A stretch of 64,000 nucleotides of DNA from Episyrphus balteatus (GCF_945859705.1 NC_079137.1:60978552-61042551); one strand, 5' to 3'; positions 48,301 through 62,739 are shown, numbered from the stretch's first letter. Translations and numbers: made by a program. Notes: generated by a model from the letters alone, not told the origin.

Positions 48301-51300
48301 AAAAGTCAAAATCGTCGACAAAAGTCGTCGATAAAAGTCATCGACAAAAGTCGTCGATAAAAATCGTCGACAAAAGTCGTCGACAATAGTCATCGTAAAA
48401 AGTCGTCGATAAAAGTCATCGACAAAAGTCGTCGATAAAAGTCCTCGACAAAAGTCCTCGACGAAAGTCGTCGACAAAAGTCGTCGACAAAAGTCGTCGA
48501 CAAAAGTCGTCGATAAAAGTCGTCGACAAAAGTCGTCGACAAAAGTCGTCGATAAAAGTCGTCGATAAAAGTCGTCGACAAAAGTCGTCGACAAAAGTCG
48601 TCGACAAAAGTCGTCGATAAAAGTCGTCGACAAAAGTCGTCGATAAAAGTCGTCGATAAAAGTCCTCGACAAAAGTCGTCGGCAAAAGTCGTCGACAAAA
48701 GTCGTCGACAAAAGTCGTCGACAAAAGTCGTCGACAAAAGTCGTCGACAAAAGTCGTCGATAAAAGTCGTCGACAAAAGTCGTCGATAAAAGTCCTCGAC
48801 AAAAGTCGTCGGCAAAAGTCGTCCACAAAAGTCGTCGACAAAAGTCGTCGACAAAAGTCGTCGACAAAAGTCGTCTATAAAAGTCGTCGACAAAAGTCGT
48901 CGACAAAACTCGTCGACAAAAGTCCTCGACAAAAGTCGTCGGCAAAAGTCGTCAACAAAAGTCGTCGACAAAAATCGTCGACAAAAGTCGTCAACAAAAG
49001 TCGTCGATAAAAGTCGTCGACAAAAGTCGTCGAGAAAAGTCGTCGACAAAAGTCGTCGATAAAAGTCGTCGACAAATGTCCTCGACAAAAGTCGTCGATA
49101 AAAGTCATCGACAAAAGTCGTCGATAAAAATCGTCGATAAAAGTCGTCGACAAAAGTCGTCGACAAAAGTCGTCGATAAAAGTCGTCGACAAAAATCGTC
49201 GACAAAAGTCGTCGACAAAAATCGTCGACAAAAGTCGTCGACAAAAGTCGTCGACAAAAGTCGTCGATAAAAGTCGTCGACAAAAGTCGTCGACAAAAGT
49301 CGTCGATAAAAGTCGTCGACAAAAATCGTCGACAAAAGTCGTCGACAAAAGTCGTCGACAAAAGTCGTCGACAAAAGTCGTCGACAAAAGTCGTCGATAA
49401 AAGTCGTCGACAAAAGTCGTCGACAAAAGTCGTCGATAAAAGTCGTCGACAAAAGTCGTCGACAAAAATCGTCGACAAAAGTCGTCGACAAAAGTCGTCG
49501 ACAAAAGTCGTCGATAAAAGTCGTCGACAAAAGTCGTCGACAAAAGTCGTCGATAAAAGTCGTCGACAAAAATCGTCGACAAAAGTCGTCGACAAAAGTC
49601 GTCGACAAAAGTCGTCGATAAAAGTCGTCGACAAAAGTCGTCGACAAAAGTCGTCGATAAAAGTCGTCGACAAAAATCGTCGACAAAAGTCGTCGATAAA
49701 AGTCGTCGACAAAAGTCGTCGATAAAAGTCGTCGACAAAAGTCGTCGACAAAAGTCGTCGATAAAAGTCGTCGACAAAAGTCGTCGAGAAAAGTCGTCGA
49801 CAAAAGTCGTCGATAAAAGTCGTCGACAAATGTCCTCGACAAAAGTCGTCGATAAAAGTCGTCGACAAAAGTCGTCGACAAAAGTCGTGTCGACAAAAGT
49901 CGTCGACAAAAGTCGTCGATAAAAGTCGTCGACAAAAGTCGTCGATAAAAATCGTCGATAAAAGTCGTCGACAAAAGTCGTCGACAAAAGTCGTCGACAA
50001 AAGTCGTCGACAAAAGTCGTCGATAAAAGTCGTCGACAAAAATCGTCGACAAAAGTCGTCGACAAAAGTCGTCGATAAAAGTCGTCGACAAAAGTCGTCG
50101 ACAAAAGTCGTCGATAAAAGTCGTCGACAAAAGTCGTCGACAAAAGTCGTCGACAAAAGTCGTCGATAAAAGTCGTCGACAAAAGTCGTCGAGAAAAGTC
50201 GTCGACAAAAGTCGTCGATAAAAGTCGTCGACAAATGTCCTCGACAAAAGTCGTCGATAAAAGTCATCGACAAAAGTCGTCGATAAAAATCGTGGACAAA
50301 AGTCGTCGACAAAAGTCGTCGATAAAAGTCGTCGACAAAAGTCGTCGACAAAAGTCGTCGATAAAAGTCGTCGACAAAAATCGTCGACAAAAGTCGTCGA
50401 CAAAAGTCGTCGACAAAAGTCGTCGATAAAAGTCGTCGACAAAAGTCGTCGACAAAAGTCATCGATAAAAGTCGTCGACAAAAGTCGTCGACAAAAGTCG
50501 TCGATAAAAGTCGTCGACAAAAGTCGTCGACAAAAGTCGTCGACAAAAGTCGTCGACAAAAGTCGTCGATAAAAGTCGTCGACAAAAGTCGTCGACAAAA
50601 GTCGTCGACAAAAGTCATCGACAAAAGTCGTCGACAAAAGTCGTCGACAAAAGTCGTCGACAAAAGTCGTCGACAAAAGTCGTCGACAAAAGTCGTCGAT
50701 AAAAGTCGTCGACAAAAGTCGTCGACAAAAGTCGTCGACAAAAGTCATCGACAAAAGTCGTCGACAAAAGTCGTCGATAAAAATCGTCGACAAAAGTCGT
50801 CGATAAAAGTCATCGACAAAAGTCGTCGATAAAAATCGTCGACAAAAGTCGTCGATAAAAGTCATCGACAAAAGTCGTCGATAAAAATCGTCGACAAAAG
50901 TCGTCGACAAAACTCGTCGACAAAAGTCGTCGACAAAAGTCGTCGGCAAAAGTCTTCGACAAAAGTCGTCGACAAAAGTCGTCGATAAAAGTCATCGACA
51001 AAAGTCGTCGATAAAAATCGTCGACAAAAGTCGTCGACAAAACTCGTCGACAAAAGTCGTCGACAAAAGTCGTCGACAAAACTCGTCGACAAAAGTCCTC
51101 GACAAAAGTCGTCGGCAAAAGTCGTCAACAAAAGTCGTCGACAAAAATCGTTGACAAAAGTCGTCAACAAAAGTCGTCGATAAAAGTCGTCGACAAAAGT
51201 CGTCGACAAAACTCGTCGAGAAAAGTCGTGGACAAAAGTCGTCGATAAAAGTCGTCGACCAAAGTCCTCGACAAAAGTCGTCGATAAAAGTCATCGACAA

Positions 51301-54300
51301 AAGTCGTCGATAAAAATCGTCGATAAAAGTCGTCGACAAAAGTCGTCGACAAAAGTCGTCGATAAAAGTCGTCGACAAAAGTCGTCGATAAAAGTCATCG
51401 ACAAAAGTCCTCGACAAAAGTCCTCGACGAAAGTCGTCGATAAAAGTCATCGACAAAAGTCAAAATCGTCGACAAAAGTCGTCGATAAAAGTCATCGACA
51501 AAAGTCGTCGATAAAAATCGTCGACAAAAGTCGTCGACAATAGTCATCGTAAAAAGTCGTCGATAAAAGTCATCGACAAAAGTCGTCGATAAAAGTCCTC
51601 GACAAAAGTCCTCGACGAAAGTCGTCGACAAAAGTCGTCGACAAAAGTCGTCGACAAAAGTCGTCGATAAAAGTCGTCGACAAAAGTCGTCGACAAAAGT
51701 CGTCGATAAAAGTCGTCGACAAAAGTCGTCGATAAAAGTCGTCGACAAAAGTCGTCGACAAAAGTCGTCGACAAAAGTCGTCGACAAAAGTCGTCGATAA
51801 AAGTCGTCGACAAAAGTCGTCGATAAAAGTCGTCGATAAAAGTCCTCGACAAAAGTCGTCGGCAAAAGTCGTCGGCAAAAGTCGTCGACAAAAGTCGTCG
51901 ACAAAAGTCGTCGACAAAAGTCGTCGACAAAAGTCGTCGACAAAAGTCGTCGATAAAAGTCGTCGACAAAAGTCGTCGATAAAAGTCCTCGACAAAAGTC
52001 GTCGGCAAAAGTCGTCCACAAAAGTCGTCGACAAAAGTCGTCGACAAAAGTCGTCGACAAAAGTCGTCGATAAAAGTCGTCGACAAAAGTCGTCGACAAA
52101 ACTCGTCGACAAAAGTCCTCGACAAAAGTCGTCGGCAAAAGTCGTCAACAAAAGTCGTCGACAAAAATCGTCGACAAAAGTCGTCAACAAAAGTCGTCGA
52201 TAAAAGTCGTCGACAAAAGTCGTCGAGAAAAGTCGTCGACAAAAGTCGTCGATAAAAGTCGTCGACAAATGTCCTCGACAAAAGTCGTCGATAAAAGTCA
52301 TCGACAAAAGTCGTCGATAAAAATCGTCGACAAAAGTCGTCGACAAAAGTCGTCGATAAAAGTCGTCGACAAAAGTCGTCGACAAAAGTCGTCGATAAAA
52401 GTCGTCGACAAAAATCGTCGACAAAAGTCGTCGACAAAAGTCGTCGACAAAAGTCGTCGATAAAAGTCGTCGACAAAAGTCGTCGACAAAAGTCGTCGAT
52501 AAAAGTCGTCGACAAAAATCGTCGACAAAAGTCGTCGACAAAAGTCGTCGACAAAAGTCGTCGATAAAAGTCGTCGACAAAAGTCGTCGACAAAAGTCGT
52601 CGATAAAAGTCGTCGACAAAAGTCGTCGACAAAAGTCGTCGACAAAAGTCGTCGATAAAAGTCGTCGACAAAAGTCGTCGACAAAAGTCGTCGATAAAAG
52701 TCGTCGACAAAAATCGTCGACAAAAGTCGTCGACAAAAGTCGTCGACAAAAGTCGTCGATAAAAGTCGTCGACAAAAGTCGTCGACAAAAGTCGTCGATA
52801 AAAGTCGTCGACAAAAATCGTCGACAAAAGTCGTCGACAAAAGTCGTCGATAAAAGTCGTCGACAAAAGTCGTCGACAAAAGTCGTCGATAAAAGTCGTC
52901 GACAAAAGTCGTCGACAAAAGTCGTCGATAAAAGTCGTCGACAAAAGTCGTCGAGAAAAGTCGTCGACAAAAGTCGTCGATAAAAGTCGTCGACAAATGT
53001 CCTCGACAAAAGTCGTCGATAAAAGTCGTCGACAAAAGTCGTCGACAAAAGTCGTGTCGACAAAAGTCGTCGACAAAAGTCGTCGATAAAAGTCGTCGAC
53101 AAAAGTCGTCGATAAAAATCGTCGATAAAAGTCGTCGACAAAAGTCGTCGACAAAAGTCGTCGACAAAAGTCGTCGACAAAAGTCGTCGACAAAAGTCGT
53201 CGATAAAAGTCGTCGACAAAAATCGTCGACAAAAGTCGTCGACAAAAGTCGTCGATAAAAGTCGTCGACAAAAGTCGTCGACAAAAGTCGTCGATAAAAG
53301 TCGTCGACAAAAGTCGTCGACAAAAGTCGTCGACAAAAGTCGTCGATAAAAGTCGTCGACAAAAGTCGTCGAGAAAAGTCGTCGACAAAAGTCGTCGATA
53401 AAAGTCGTCGACAAATGTCCTCGACAAAAGTCGTCGATAAAAGTCATCGACAAAAGTCGTCGATAAAAATCGTGGACAAAAATCGTCGACAAAAGTCGTC
53501 GATAAAAGTCGTCGACAAAAGTCGTCGACAAAAGTCGTCGATAAAAGTCGTCGACAAAAATCGTCGACAAAAGTCGTCGACAAAAGTCGTCGACAAAAGT
53601 CGTCGATAAAAGTCGTCGACAAAAGTCGTCGACAAAAGTCATCGATAAAAGTCGTCGACAAAAGTCGTCGACAAAAGTCGTCGATAAAAGTCGTCGACAA
53701 AAGTCGTCGACAAAAGTCGTCGACAAAAGTCGTCGACAAAAGTCGTCGATAAAAGTCGTCGACAAAAGTCGTCGACAAAAGTCGTCGACAAAAGTCATCG
53801 ACAAAAGTCGTCGAAGAAAGTCGTCGACAAAAGTCGTCGACAAAAGTCGTCGACAAAAGTCGTCGACAAAAGTCGTCGACAAAAGTCGTCGACAAAAGTC
53901 GTCGACAAAAGTCGTCGACAAAAGTCGTCGACAAAAGTCGTCGATAAAAGTCGTCGACAAAAGTCGTCGACAAAAGTCGTGTCGACAAAAGTCGTCGACA
54001 AAAGTCGTCGATAAAAGTCGTCGACAAAAGTCGTCGACAAAAGTCGTCGACAAAAGTCGTCGATAAAAGTCGTCGACAAAAGTCGTCGACAAAAGTCATC
54101 GACAAAAGTCGTCGAAGAAAGTCGTCGACAAAAGTCGTCGACAAAAGTCGTCGACAAAAGTCGTCGACAAAAGTCGTCGACAAAAGTCGTCGACAAAAGT
54201 CGTCGACAAAAGTCGTCGACAAAAGTCGTCGATAAAAGTCGTCGACAAAAGTCGTCGACAAAAGTCGTCGACAAAAGTCATCGACAAAAGTCGTCGACAA

Positions 54301-55058
54301 AAGTCGTCGACAAAAGTCGTCGACAAAAGTCGTCGACAAAAGTCGTCGACAAAAGTCGTCGACAAAAGTCGTCGACAAAAGTCGTCGACAAAAGTCGTCG
54401 ACAAAAGTCGTCGACAAAAGTCGTCGATAAAAGTCGTCGACAAAAGTCGTCGACAAAAGTCGTCGACAAAAGTCGTCGACAAAAGTCGTCGATAAAAGTC
54501 GTCGACAAAAGTCGTCGACAAAAGTCGTCGACAAAAGTCATCGACAAAAGTCGTCGACAAAAGTCGTCGACAAAAGTCGTCGACAAAAGTCGTCGACAAA
54601 AGTCGTCGATAAAAGTCGTCGACAAAAGTCGTCGACAAAAGTCGTCGACAAAAGTCGTCGACAAAAGTCGTCGACAAAAGTCGTCGATAAAAGTCGTCGA
54701 CAAAAGTCGTCGACAAAAGTCGTCGATAAAAGTCGTCGACAAAAGTCGTCGATAAAAGTCGTCGACAAAAGTCGTCGACAAAAGTCGTCGACAAAAGTCG
54801 TCGATAAAAGTCGTCGACAAAAGTCGTCGATAAAAGTCGTCCACAAAAGTCGTCGATAAAAGTCGTCGACAAAAGTCGTCGATAAAAGTCGTCGACAAAA
54901 GTCGTCGACAAAAGTCGTCGACAAAAGTCGTCGACAAAAGTCGTCGACAAAAGTCGTCGACAAAAGTCGTCGATAAAAGTCGTCGACAAAAGTCGTCGAT
55001 AAAAGTCGTCGACAAAATTCGTCCATAAAAGTCGTCGACAAAAGTCGTCGACAAAAGT
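45361..55058 (-). repeat. 13-bp satellite, left arm (unit AAAAGTCGTCGAC on plus strand)
   Basis: About 745 tandem units of 13 bases. Two common variants of the plus-strand unit are GTCGAT for GTCGAC and AAAAATCG for AAAAGTCG. Rarer marker variants (GTCCTCGAC, GTCATCGAC, GTCGGCAAAAG, GTCGTCAAC, ACTCGTCGAG, GTCGTCCAC) cluster in 45.4-48.9 and 50.8-52.2 kb. The part towards 53.8-54.8 kb is more uniform. Occasional length changes shift the register (GTCAAAATCG near 46,278, 47,287, 48,307 and 51,460; GTCGTGTCGAC near 49,887, 53,052 and 53,978). The minus strand has no stop in any frame of the common unit, so frames of up to 996 codons appear; they are artefacts. The unit is about 46% GC with two CpG per 13 bases, unlike its AT-rich surroundings. 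Confidence 0.97.
46214..52138 (-). repeat. Higher-order repeats in the left arm (~1.0, 3.18 and 5.18 kb offsets)
   Basis: The rare string CGACAATAGTCATCGTAAAA occurs at 46354, 47361, 48381 and 51535. The first three are 1,007 and 1,020 apart, and the last is 5,181 after the first. The segment 46,214-46,957 recurs at 51,395-52,138 with the same variant order (offset 5,181), and related forms end at 47,938 and 48,945. A separate block around 50,235-50,455 recurs at 53,415-53,635 (offset 3,180). Blocks of some 77-79 units have therefore been copied as wholes. Confidence 0.8.
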
Positions 55059-55075
55059 TAAAAGTTTTATCGACG
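55051..55075. other. Satellite orientation switch point
   Basis: Plus-strand AAAAGTCGTCGAC units end at about 55,058 (ACAAAAGT) and a TAAAAGT remnant joins TTTATCGACGACTTTT within about 8 bases. From here to the window end the unit is on the other strand. Variant order on the two sides is not a mirror image: the left side read outwards has a TATGGACGAATT-type unit within four units, the right side does not. The switch is therefore not a simple assembly palindrome. Confidence 0.85.
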
Positions 55076-55559
55076 ACTTTTGTCGACGACTTTTGTCGAC
55101 GACTTTTGTCGACGACTTTTATCGACGACTTTTGTCGACGACTTTTGTCGACGACTTTTATCGACGACTTTTGTCGACGACTTTTGTCGACGACTTTTGT
55201 CGACCACTTTTGTCGACGACTTTTGTCGACGACTTTTGTCGACGACTTTTATGGACGACTTTTGTCGACGACTTTTGTCGACGACTTTTGTCGACGACTT
55301 TTATCGACGACTTTTGTCGACGACTTTTGTCGACGACTTTTGTCGACGACTTTTGTCGACGACTTTTGTCGACGACTTTTGTCGACGACTTTTGTCGACG
55401 ACTTTTGTCGACGACTTTTGTCGACGACTTTTATCGACGACTTTTGTGGACGACTTTTGTCGACGACTTTTGTGGACGACTTTTATGGACGACTTTTGTC
55501 GACGACTTTTGTCGACGACTTTTGTCGACGACTTTTGTCGACGACTTTTGTCGACGACT

Positions 55560-58500
55560 TTTGTCGACGACTTTTATCGACGACTTTTGTGGACGACTTT
55601 TGTCGACGACTTTTGTGGACGACTTTTGTGGACGACTTTTGTCGACGACTTTTATCGACGACTTTTGTCGACGACTTTTGTCGACGATTTTTGTCGACGA
55701 CTTTTATCGACGACTTTTATCGACGACTTTTGTCGACGACTTTTGTCGACGACTTTTGTCGACGACTTTTGTCGACGACTTTTATCGACGACTTTTGTCG
55801 ACGACTTTTGTCGACGACTTTTGTCGACGACTTTTATCGACGACTTTTGTCGACGACTTTTGTCGACGACTTTTGTCGACGACTTTTGTCGACGACTTTT
55901 GTCGACGACTTTTGTCGATGACTTTTATCGACGACTTTTGTCGACGACTTTTGTGGACGACTTTTATCGACGACTTTTGTGGACGACTTTTATCGACGAC
56001 TTTTGTCGACGACTTTTATCGACGACTTTTGTCGACGACTTTTGTCGACGACTTTTGTGGACGACTTTTATCGACGACTTTTGTGGACGACTTTTATCGA
56101 CGACTTTTGTCGACGACTTTTGTCGACGACTTTTGTCGACGACTTTTATCGACGACTTTTGTCGACGACTTTTATCGACGACTTTTGTCGACGACTTTTG
56201 TCGACGACTTTTGTCGACGACTTTTATCGACGACTTTTGTCGACGACTTTTGTCGATGACTTTTGTCGACGACTTTTGTCGACGACTTTTGTCGACGACT
56301 TTTGTCGATGACTTTTGTCGACGACTTTTATCGACGACTTTTGTCGACGACTTTTATCGACGACTTTTGTCGACTGTCGACGACTTTTATCGACGACTTT
56401 TGTCGACGACTTTTGTCGACGACTTTTGTCGACGACTTTTGTCGACGACTTTTATCGACGACTTTTGTCGATGACTTTTGTCGACGACTTTTGTCGACGA
56501 CTTTTGTCGACGACTTTTGTCGACGACTTTTGTCGACGACTTTTATCGACGACTTTTGTCGACGACTTTTATCGACGACTTTTTTCGACGACTTTTGTCG
56601 ACGACTTTTGTCGACGACTTTTATCGACGACTTTTGTCGACGACTTTTGTCGACGACTTTTGTCGACGACTTTTATCGACGACTTTTGTCGACGACTTTT
56701 GTCGACGACTTTTGTCGACGACTTTTGTCGACGACTTTTATCGACGATTTTTGTCGACGACTTTTGTCGACGACTTTTGTGGACGACTTTTGTCGACGAC
56801 TTTTATCGACGACTTTTGTCGACGACTTTTGTCGACGACTTTTATCGACGACTTTTGTCGACGACTTTTATCGACGACTTTTGTCGACGACTTTTGTCGA
56901 CGACTTTTATCGACGACTTTTGTCGACGACTTTTATCGACGACTTTTTTCGACGACTTTTGTCGACGACTTTTATCGACGACTTTTGTCGACGACTTTTA
57001 TCGACGACTTTTTTCGACGACTTTTGTCGACGACTTTTATCGACGACTTTTATCGACGACTTTTGTCGACGACTTTTGTCGACGACTTTTATCGACGATT
57101 TTTGTCGACGACTTTTGTCGACGACTTTTGTGGACGACTTTTGTCGACGACTTTTATCGACGACTTTTGTGGACGACTTTTGTCGACGACTTTTATCGAC
57201 GACTTTTGTCGACGACTTTTATCGACGACTTTTATCGACGACTTTTGTCGACGACTTTTGTCGACGACTTTTATCGACGATTTTTGTCGACGACTTTTAT
57301 CGACGACTTTTGTCAACGACTTTTGTCGACGACTTTTGTCGACGACTTTTGTCGACGACTTTTGTCGACGACTTTTGTCGACGACTTTTATCGACGACTT
57401 TTGTCGACGACTTTTATCGACGACTTTTTTCGACGACTTTTGTCGACGACTTTTATCGACGACTTTTGTCGACGACTTTTGTCGACGACTTTTATCGACG
57501 ACTTTTGTCGACGACTTTTATCGACGACTTTTGTCGACGACTTTTATCGACGACTTTTGTCGACGACTTTTGTCGACGACTTTTATCGACGACTTTTGTC
57601 GACGACTTTTATCGACGACTTTTGTCGACGACTTTTATCGACGACTTTTGTCGACGACTTTTGTCGACGACTTTTGTCGACGACTTTTGTCGACGACTTT
57701 TGTCGACGACTTTTGTCGACGACTTTTGTCGACGACTTTTGTCGACGACTTTTATCGACGACTTTTGTGGACGACTTTTATCGACGACTTTTGTGGACGA
57801 CTTTTATGGACGACTTTTGTCGACGACTTTTGTCGACGACTTTTGTCGACGACTTTTGTCGACGACTTTTGTCGACGACTTTTGTCGACGACTTTTATCG
57901 ACGACTTTTGTGGACGACTTTTATCGACGACTTTTGTGGACGACTTTTGTGGACGACTTTTGTCGACGACTTTTATCGACGACTTTTGTCGACGACTTTT
58001 GTCGACGATTTTTGTCGACGACTTTTATCGACGACTTTTATCGACGACTTTTGTCGACGACTTTTGTCGACGACTTTTATCGACGACTTTTGTCGACGAC
58101 TTTTATCGACGACTTTTGTCGACGACTTTTGTCGACGACTTTTGTCGACGACTTTTATCGACGACTTTTGTCGACGACTTTTGTCGACGACTTTTGTCGA
58201 CGACTTTTGTCGACGACTTTTGTCGACGACTTTTGTCGATGACTTTTATCGACGACTTTTGTCGACGACTTTTGTGGACGACTTTTATCGACGACTTTTG
58301 TGGACGACTTTTATCGACGACTTTTGTCGACGACTTTTATCGACGACTTTTGTCGACGACTTTTGTCGACGACTTTTGTGGACGACTTTTATCGACGACT
58401 TTTGTGGACGACTTTTATCGACGACTTTTGTCGACGACTTTTGTCGACGACTTTTGTCGACGACTTTTATCGACGACTTTTGTCGACGACTTTTATCGAC

Positions 58501-61400
58501 GACTTTTGTCGACGACTTTTGTCGACGACTTTTATCGACGACTTTTGTCGACGACTTTTATCGACGATTTTTGTCGACGACTTTTGTCGACGACTTTTAT
58601 CGACGACTTTTGTCGACGACTTTTATCGACGACTTTTTTCGACGACTTTTGTCGACGACTTTTATCGACGACTTTTGTCGACGACTTTTATCGACGACTT
58701 TTTTCGACGACTTTTGTCGACGACTTTTATCGACGACTTTTATCGACGACTTTTGTCGACGACTTTTGTCGACGACTTTTATCGACGATTTTTGTCGACG
58801 ACTTTTGTCGACGACTTTTGTGGACGACTTTTGTCGACGACTTTTATCGACGACTTTTGTGGACGTCTTTTGTCGACGACTTTTATCGACGACTTTTGTC
58901 GACGACTTTTATCGACGACTTTTATCGACGACTTTTGTCGACGACTTTTGTCGACGACTTTTATCGACGATTTTTGTCGACGACTTTTATCGACGACTTT
59001 TGTCAACGACTTTTGTCGACGACTTTTGTCGACGACTTTTGTCGACGACTTTTGTCGACGACTTTTGTCGACGACTTTTATCGACGACTTTTGTCGACGA
59101 CTTTTATCGACGACTTTTTTCGACGACTTTTGTCGACGACTTTTATCGACGACTTTTGTCGACGACTTTTGTCGACGACTTTTATCGACGACTTTTGTCG
59201 ACGACTTTTATCGACGACTTTTGTCGACGACTTTTATCGACGACTTTTGTCGACGACTTTTGTCGACGACTTTTATGGACGACTTTTGTCGACGACTTTT
59301 ATCGACGACTTTTGTCGACGACTTTTATCGACGACTTTTGTCGACGACTTTTGTCGACGACTTTTGTCGACGACTTTTGTCGACGACTTTTGTCGACGAC
59401 TTTTGTCGACGACTTTTGTCGACGACTTTTATCGACGACTTTTGTGGACGACTTTTATCGACGACTTTTGTGGACGACTTTTATGGACGACTTTTGTCGA
59501 CGACTTTTGTCGACGACTTTTGTCGACGACTTTTGTCGACGACTTTTGTCGACGACTTTTGTCGACGACTTTTATCGACGACTTTTGTGGACGACTTTTA
59601 TCGACGACTTTTGTGGACGACTTTTGTGGACGACTTTTGTCGACGACTTTTATCGACGACTTTTGTCGACGACTTTTGTCGACGATTTTTGTCGACGACT
59701 TTTATCGACGACTTTTATCGACGACTTTTGTCGACGACTTTTGTCGACGACTTTTATCGACGACTTTTGTCGACGACTTTTATCGACGACTTTTGTCGAC
59801 GACTTTTGTCGACGACTTTTGTCGACGACTTTTATCGACGACTTTTGTCGACGACTTTTGTCGACGACTTTTGTCGACGACTTTTGTCGACGACTTTTGT
59901 CGACGACTTTTGTCGACGACTTTTGTCGATGACTTTTATCGACGACTTTTGTCGACGACTTTTGTGGACGACTTTTATCGACGACTTTTGTGGACGACTT
60001 TTATCGACGACTTTTGTCGACGACTTTTATCGACGACTTTTGTCGACGACTTTTGTCGACGACTTTTGTGGACGACTTTTATCGACGACTTTTGTGGACG
60101 ACTTTTATCGACGACTTTTGTCGACGACTTTTGTCGACGACTTTTGTCGACGACTTTTATCGACGACTTTTGTCGACGACTTTTATCGACGACTTTTGTC
60201 GACGACTTTTGTCGACGACTTTTGTCGACGACTTTTATCGACGACTTTTGTCGACGACTTTTGTCGATGACTTTTGTCGACGACTTTTGTCGACGACTTT
60301 TGTCGACGACTTTTGTCGATGACTTTTGTCGACGACTTTTATCGACGACTTTTGTCGACGACTTTTATCGACGACTTTTGTCGACTGTCGACGACTTTTA
60401 TCGACGACTTTTGTCGACGACTTTTGTCGACGACTTTTGTCGACGACTTTTGTCGACGACTTTTATCGACGACTTTTGTCGATGACTTTTGTCGACGACT
60501 TTTGTCGACGACTTTTGTCGACGACTTTTGTCGACGACTTTTGTCGACGACTTTTATCGACGACTTTTGTCGACGACTTTTATCGACGACTTTTTACGAC
60601 GACTTTTGTCGACGACTTTTGTCGACGACTTTTATCGACGACTTTTGTCGACGACTTTTGTCGACGACTTTTGTCGACGACTTTTATCGACGACTTTTGT
60701 CGACGACTTTTGTCGACGACTTTTGTCGACGACTTTTGTCGACGACTTTTATCGACGATTTTTGTCGACGACTTTTGTCGACGACTTTTGTGGACGACTT
60801 TTGTCGACGACTTTTATCGACGACTTTTGTCGACGACTTTTGTCGACGACTTTTATCGACGACTTTTGTCGACGACTTTTATCGACGATTTTTGTCGACG
60901 ACTTTTGTCGACGACTTTTATCGACGACTTTTGTCGACGACTTTTATCGACGACTTTTTTCGACGACTTTTGTCGACGACTTTTATCGACGACTTTTGTC
61001 GACGACTTTTATCGACGACTTTTTTCGACGACTTTTGTCGACGACTTTTATCGACGACTTTTATCGACGACTTTTGTCGACGACTTTTGTCGACGACTTT
61101 TATCGACGATTTTTGTCGACGACTTTTGTCGACGACTTTTGTGGACGACTTTTGTCGACGACTTTTATCGACGACTTTTGTGGACGACTTTTGTCGACGA
61201 CTTTTATCGACGACTTTTGTCGACGACTTTTATCGACGACTTTTATCGACGACTTTTGTCGACGACTTTTGTCGACGACTTTTATCGACGATTTTTGTCG
61301 ACGACTTTTATCGACGACTTTTGTCAACGACTTTTGTCGACGACTTTTGTCGACGACTTTTGTCGACGACTTTTGTCGACGACTTTTGTCGACGACTTTT
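55560..61400 (+). repeat. Higher-order repeats in the right arm (1.69, 2.32 and 4.01 kb offsets)
   Basis: The block around 55.9-57.4 kb recurs 4,011 bases later (59.9-61.4 kb). Matched marks are the 7-base insertion near 56,370/60,381, GTCAACGAC near 57,311/61,322, and stop-free frame boundaries 55979/59990, 56263/60274, 56315/60326 and 56474/60485. Part of it also recurs at an offset of 1,690 (57,089-57,316 to 58,779-59,006; exactly 130 units) and of 2,321 (55,979 to 58,300). 1,690 plus 2,321 equals 4,011, so at least two nested block duplications are needed. Confidence 0.8.
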
Positions 61401-62739
61401 ATCGACGACTTTTGTCGACGACTTTTTTCGACGACTTTTTTCGACGACTTTTGTCGACGACTTTTATCGACGACTTTTGTCGACGACTTTTGTCGACGAC
61501 TTTTATCGACGACTTTTGTCGACGACTTTTATCGACGACTTTTGTCGACGACTTTTATCGACGACTTTTGTCGACGACTTTTGTCGACGACTTTTATCGA
61601 CGACTTTTGTCGACGACTTTTGTCGACGACTTTTATCGACGACTTTTGTCGACGACTTTTATCGACGACTTTTGTCGACGACTTTTATCGACGACTTTTG
61701 TCGACGACTTTTGTCGACGATTTTTGTCGACGACTTTTGTCGACGACTTTTATCGACGACTTTTGTCGACGACTTTTATCGACGACTTTTTACGACGACT
61801 TTTTTCGACGACTTTTATCGACGACTTTTGTCGACGACTTTTGTCGACGACTTTTATCGACGACTTTTGTCGACGACTTTTATCGACGACTTTTGTCGAC
61901 GACTTTTATCGACGACTTTTGTCGACGACTTTTGTCGACGACTTTTGTCGACGACTTTTGTCGACGACTTTTGTCGACGACTTTTATCGACGACTTTTGT
62001 CGACGACTTTTGTCGACGACTTTTATCGACGACTTTTGTCGACGACTTTTATCGACGACTTTTGTCGACGACTTTTGTCGACGACTTTTGTCGACGACTT
62101 TTGTCGACGACTTTTGTCGACGACTTTTGTCGACGACTTTTGTCGACGACTTTTGTCGACGACTTTTGTCGACGACTTTTGTCGACGACTTTTGTCGACG
62201 ACTTTTGTCGACGACTTTTGTCGACGACTTTTGTCGACGACTTTTTACGACGACTTTTTACGACGACTTTTGTCGACGACTTTTGTCGACGACTTTTGTC
62301 GACGACTTTTGTCGACGACTTTTGTCGACGACTTTTGTCGACGACTTTTGTCGACGACTTTTGTCGACGACTTTTTACGACGACTTTTTACGACGACTTT
62401 TGTCGACGACTTTTGTCGACGATTTTTGTCGACGACTTTTGTCGACGACTTTTATCGACGACTTTTGTCGACGACTTTTATCGACGACTTTTGTGGACGA
62501 CTTTTGTCGACGACTTTTGTCGACGACTTTTGTCGACGACTTTTGTCGACGACTTTTGTCGACGATTTTTGTCGACGACTTTTGTCGACGACTTTTATCG
62601 ACGACTTTTGTCGACGACTTTTATCGACGACTTTTGTCGACGACTTTTGTCGACGATTTTTGTCGACGACTTTTGTCGACGACTTTTATCGACGACTTTT
62701 GTCGACGACTTTTATCGACGACTTTTTACGACGACTTTT

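Noticed and set aside
54000..56100. Assembly palindrome as the cause of the strand switch
   Set aside because: Variant unit order on the two sides is not mirror-symmetric, as a folded-back assembly artefact would be. A misjoin between two separate arrays is still possible and is raised in the findings.
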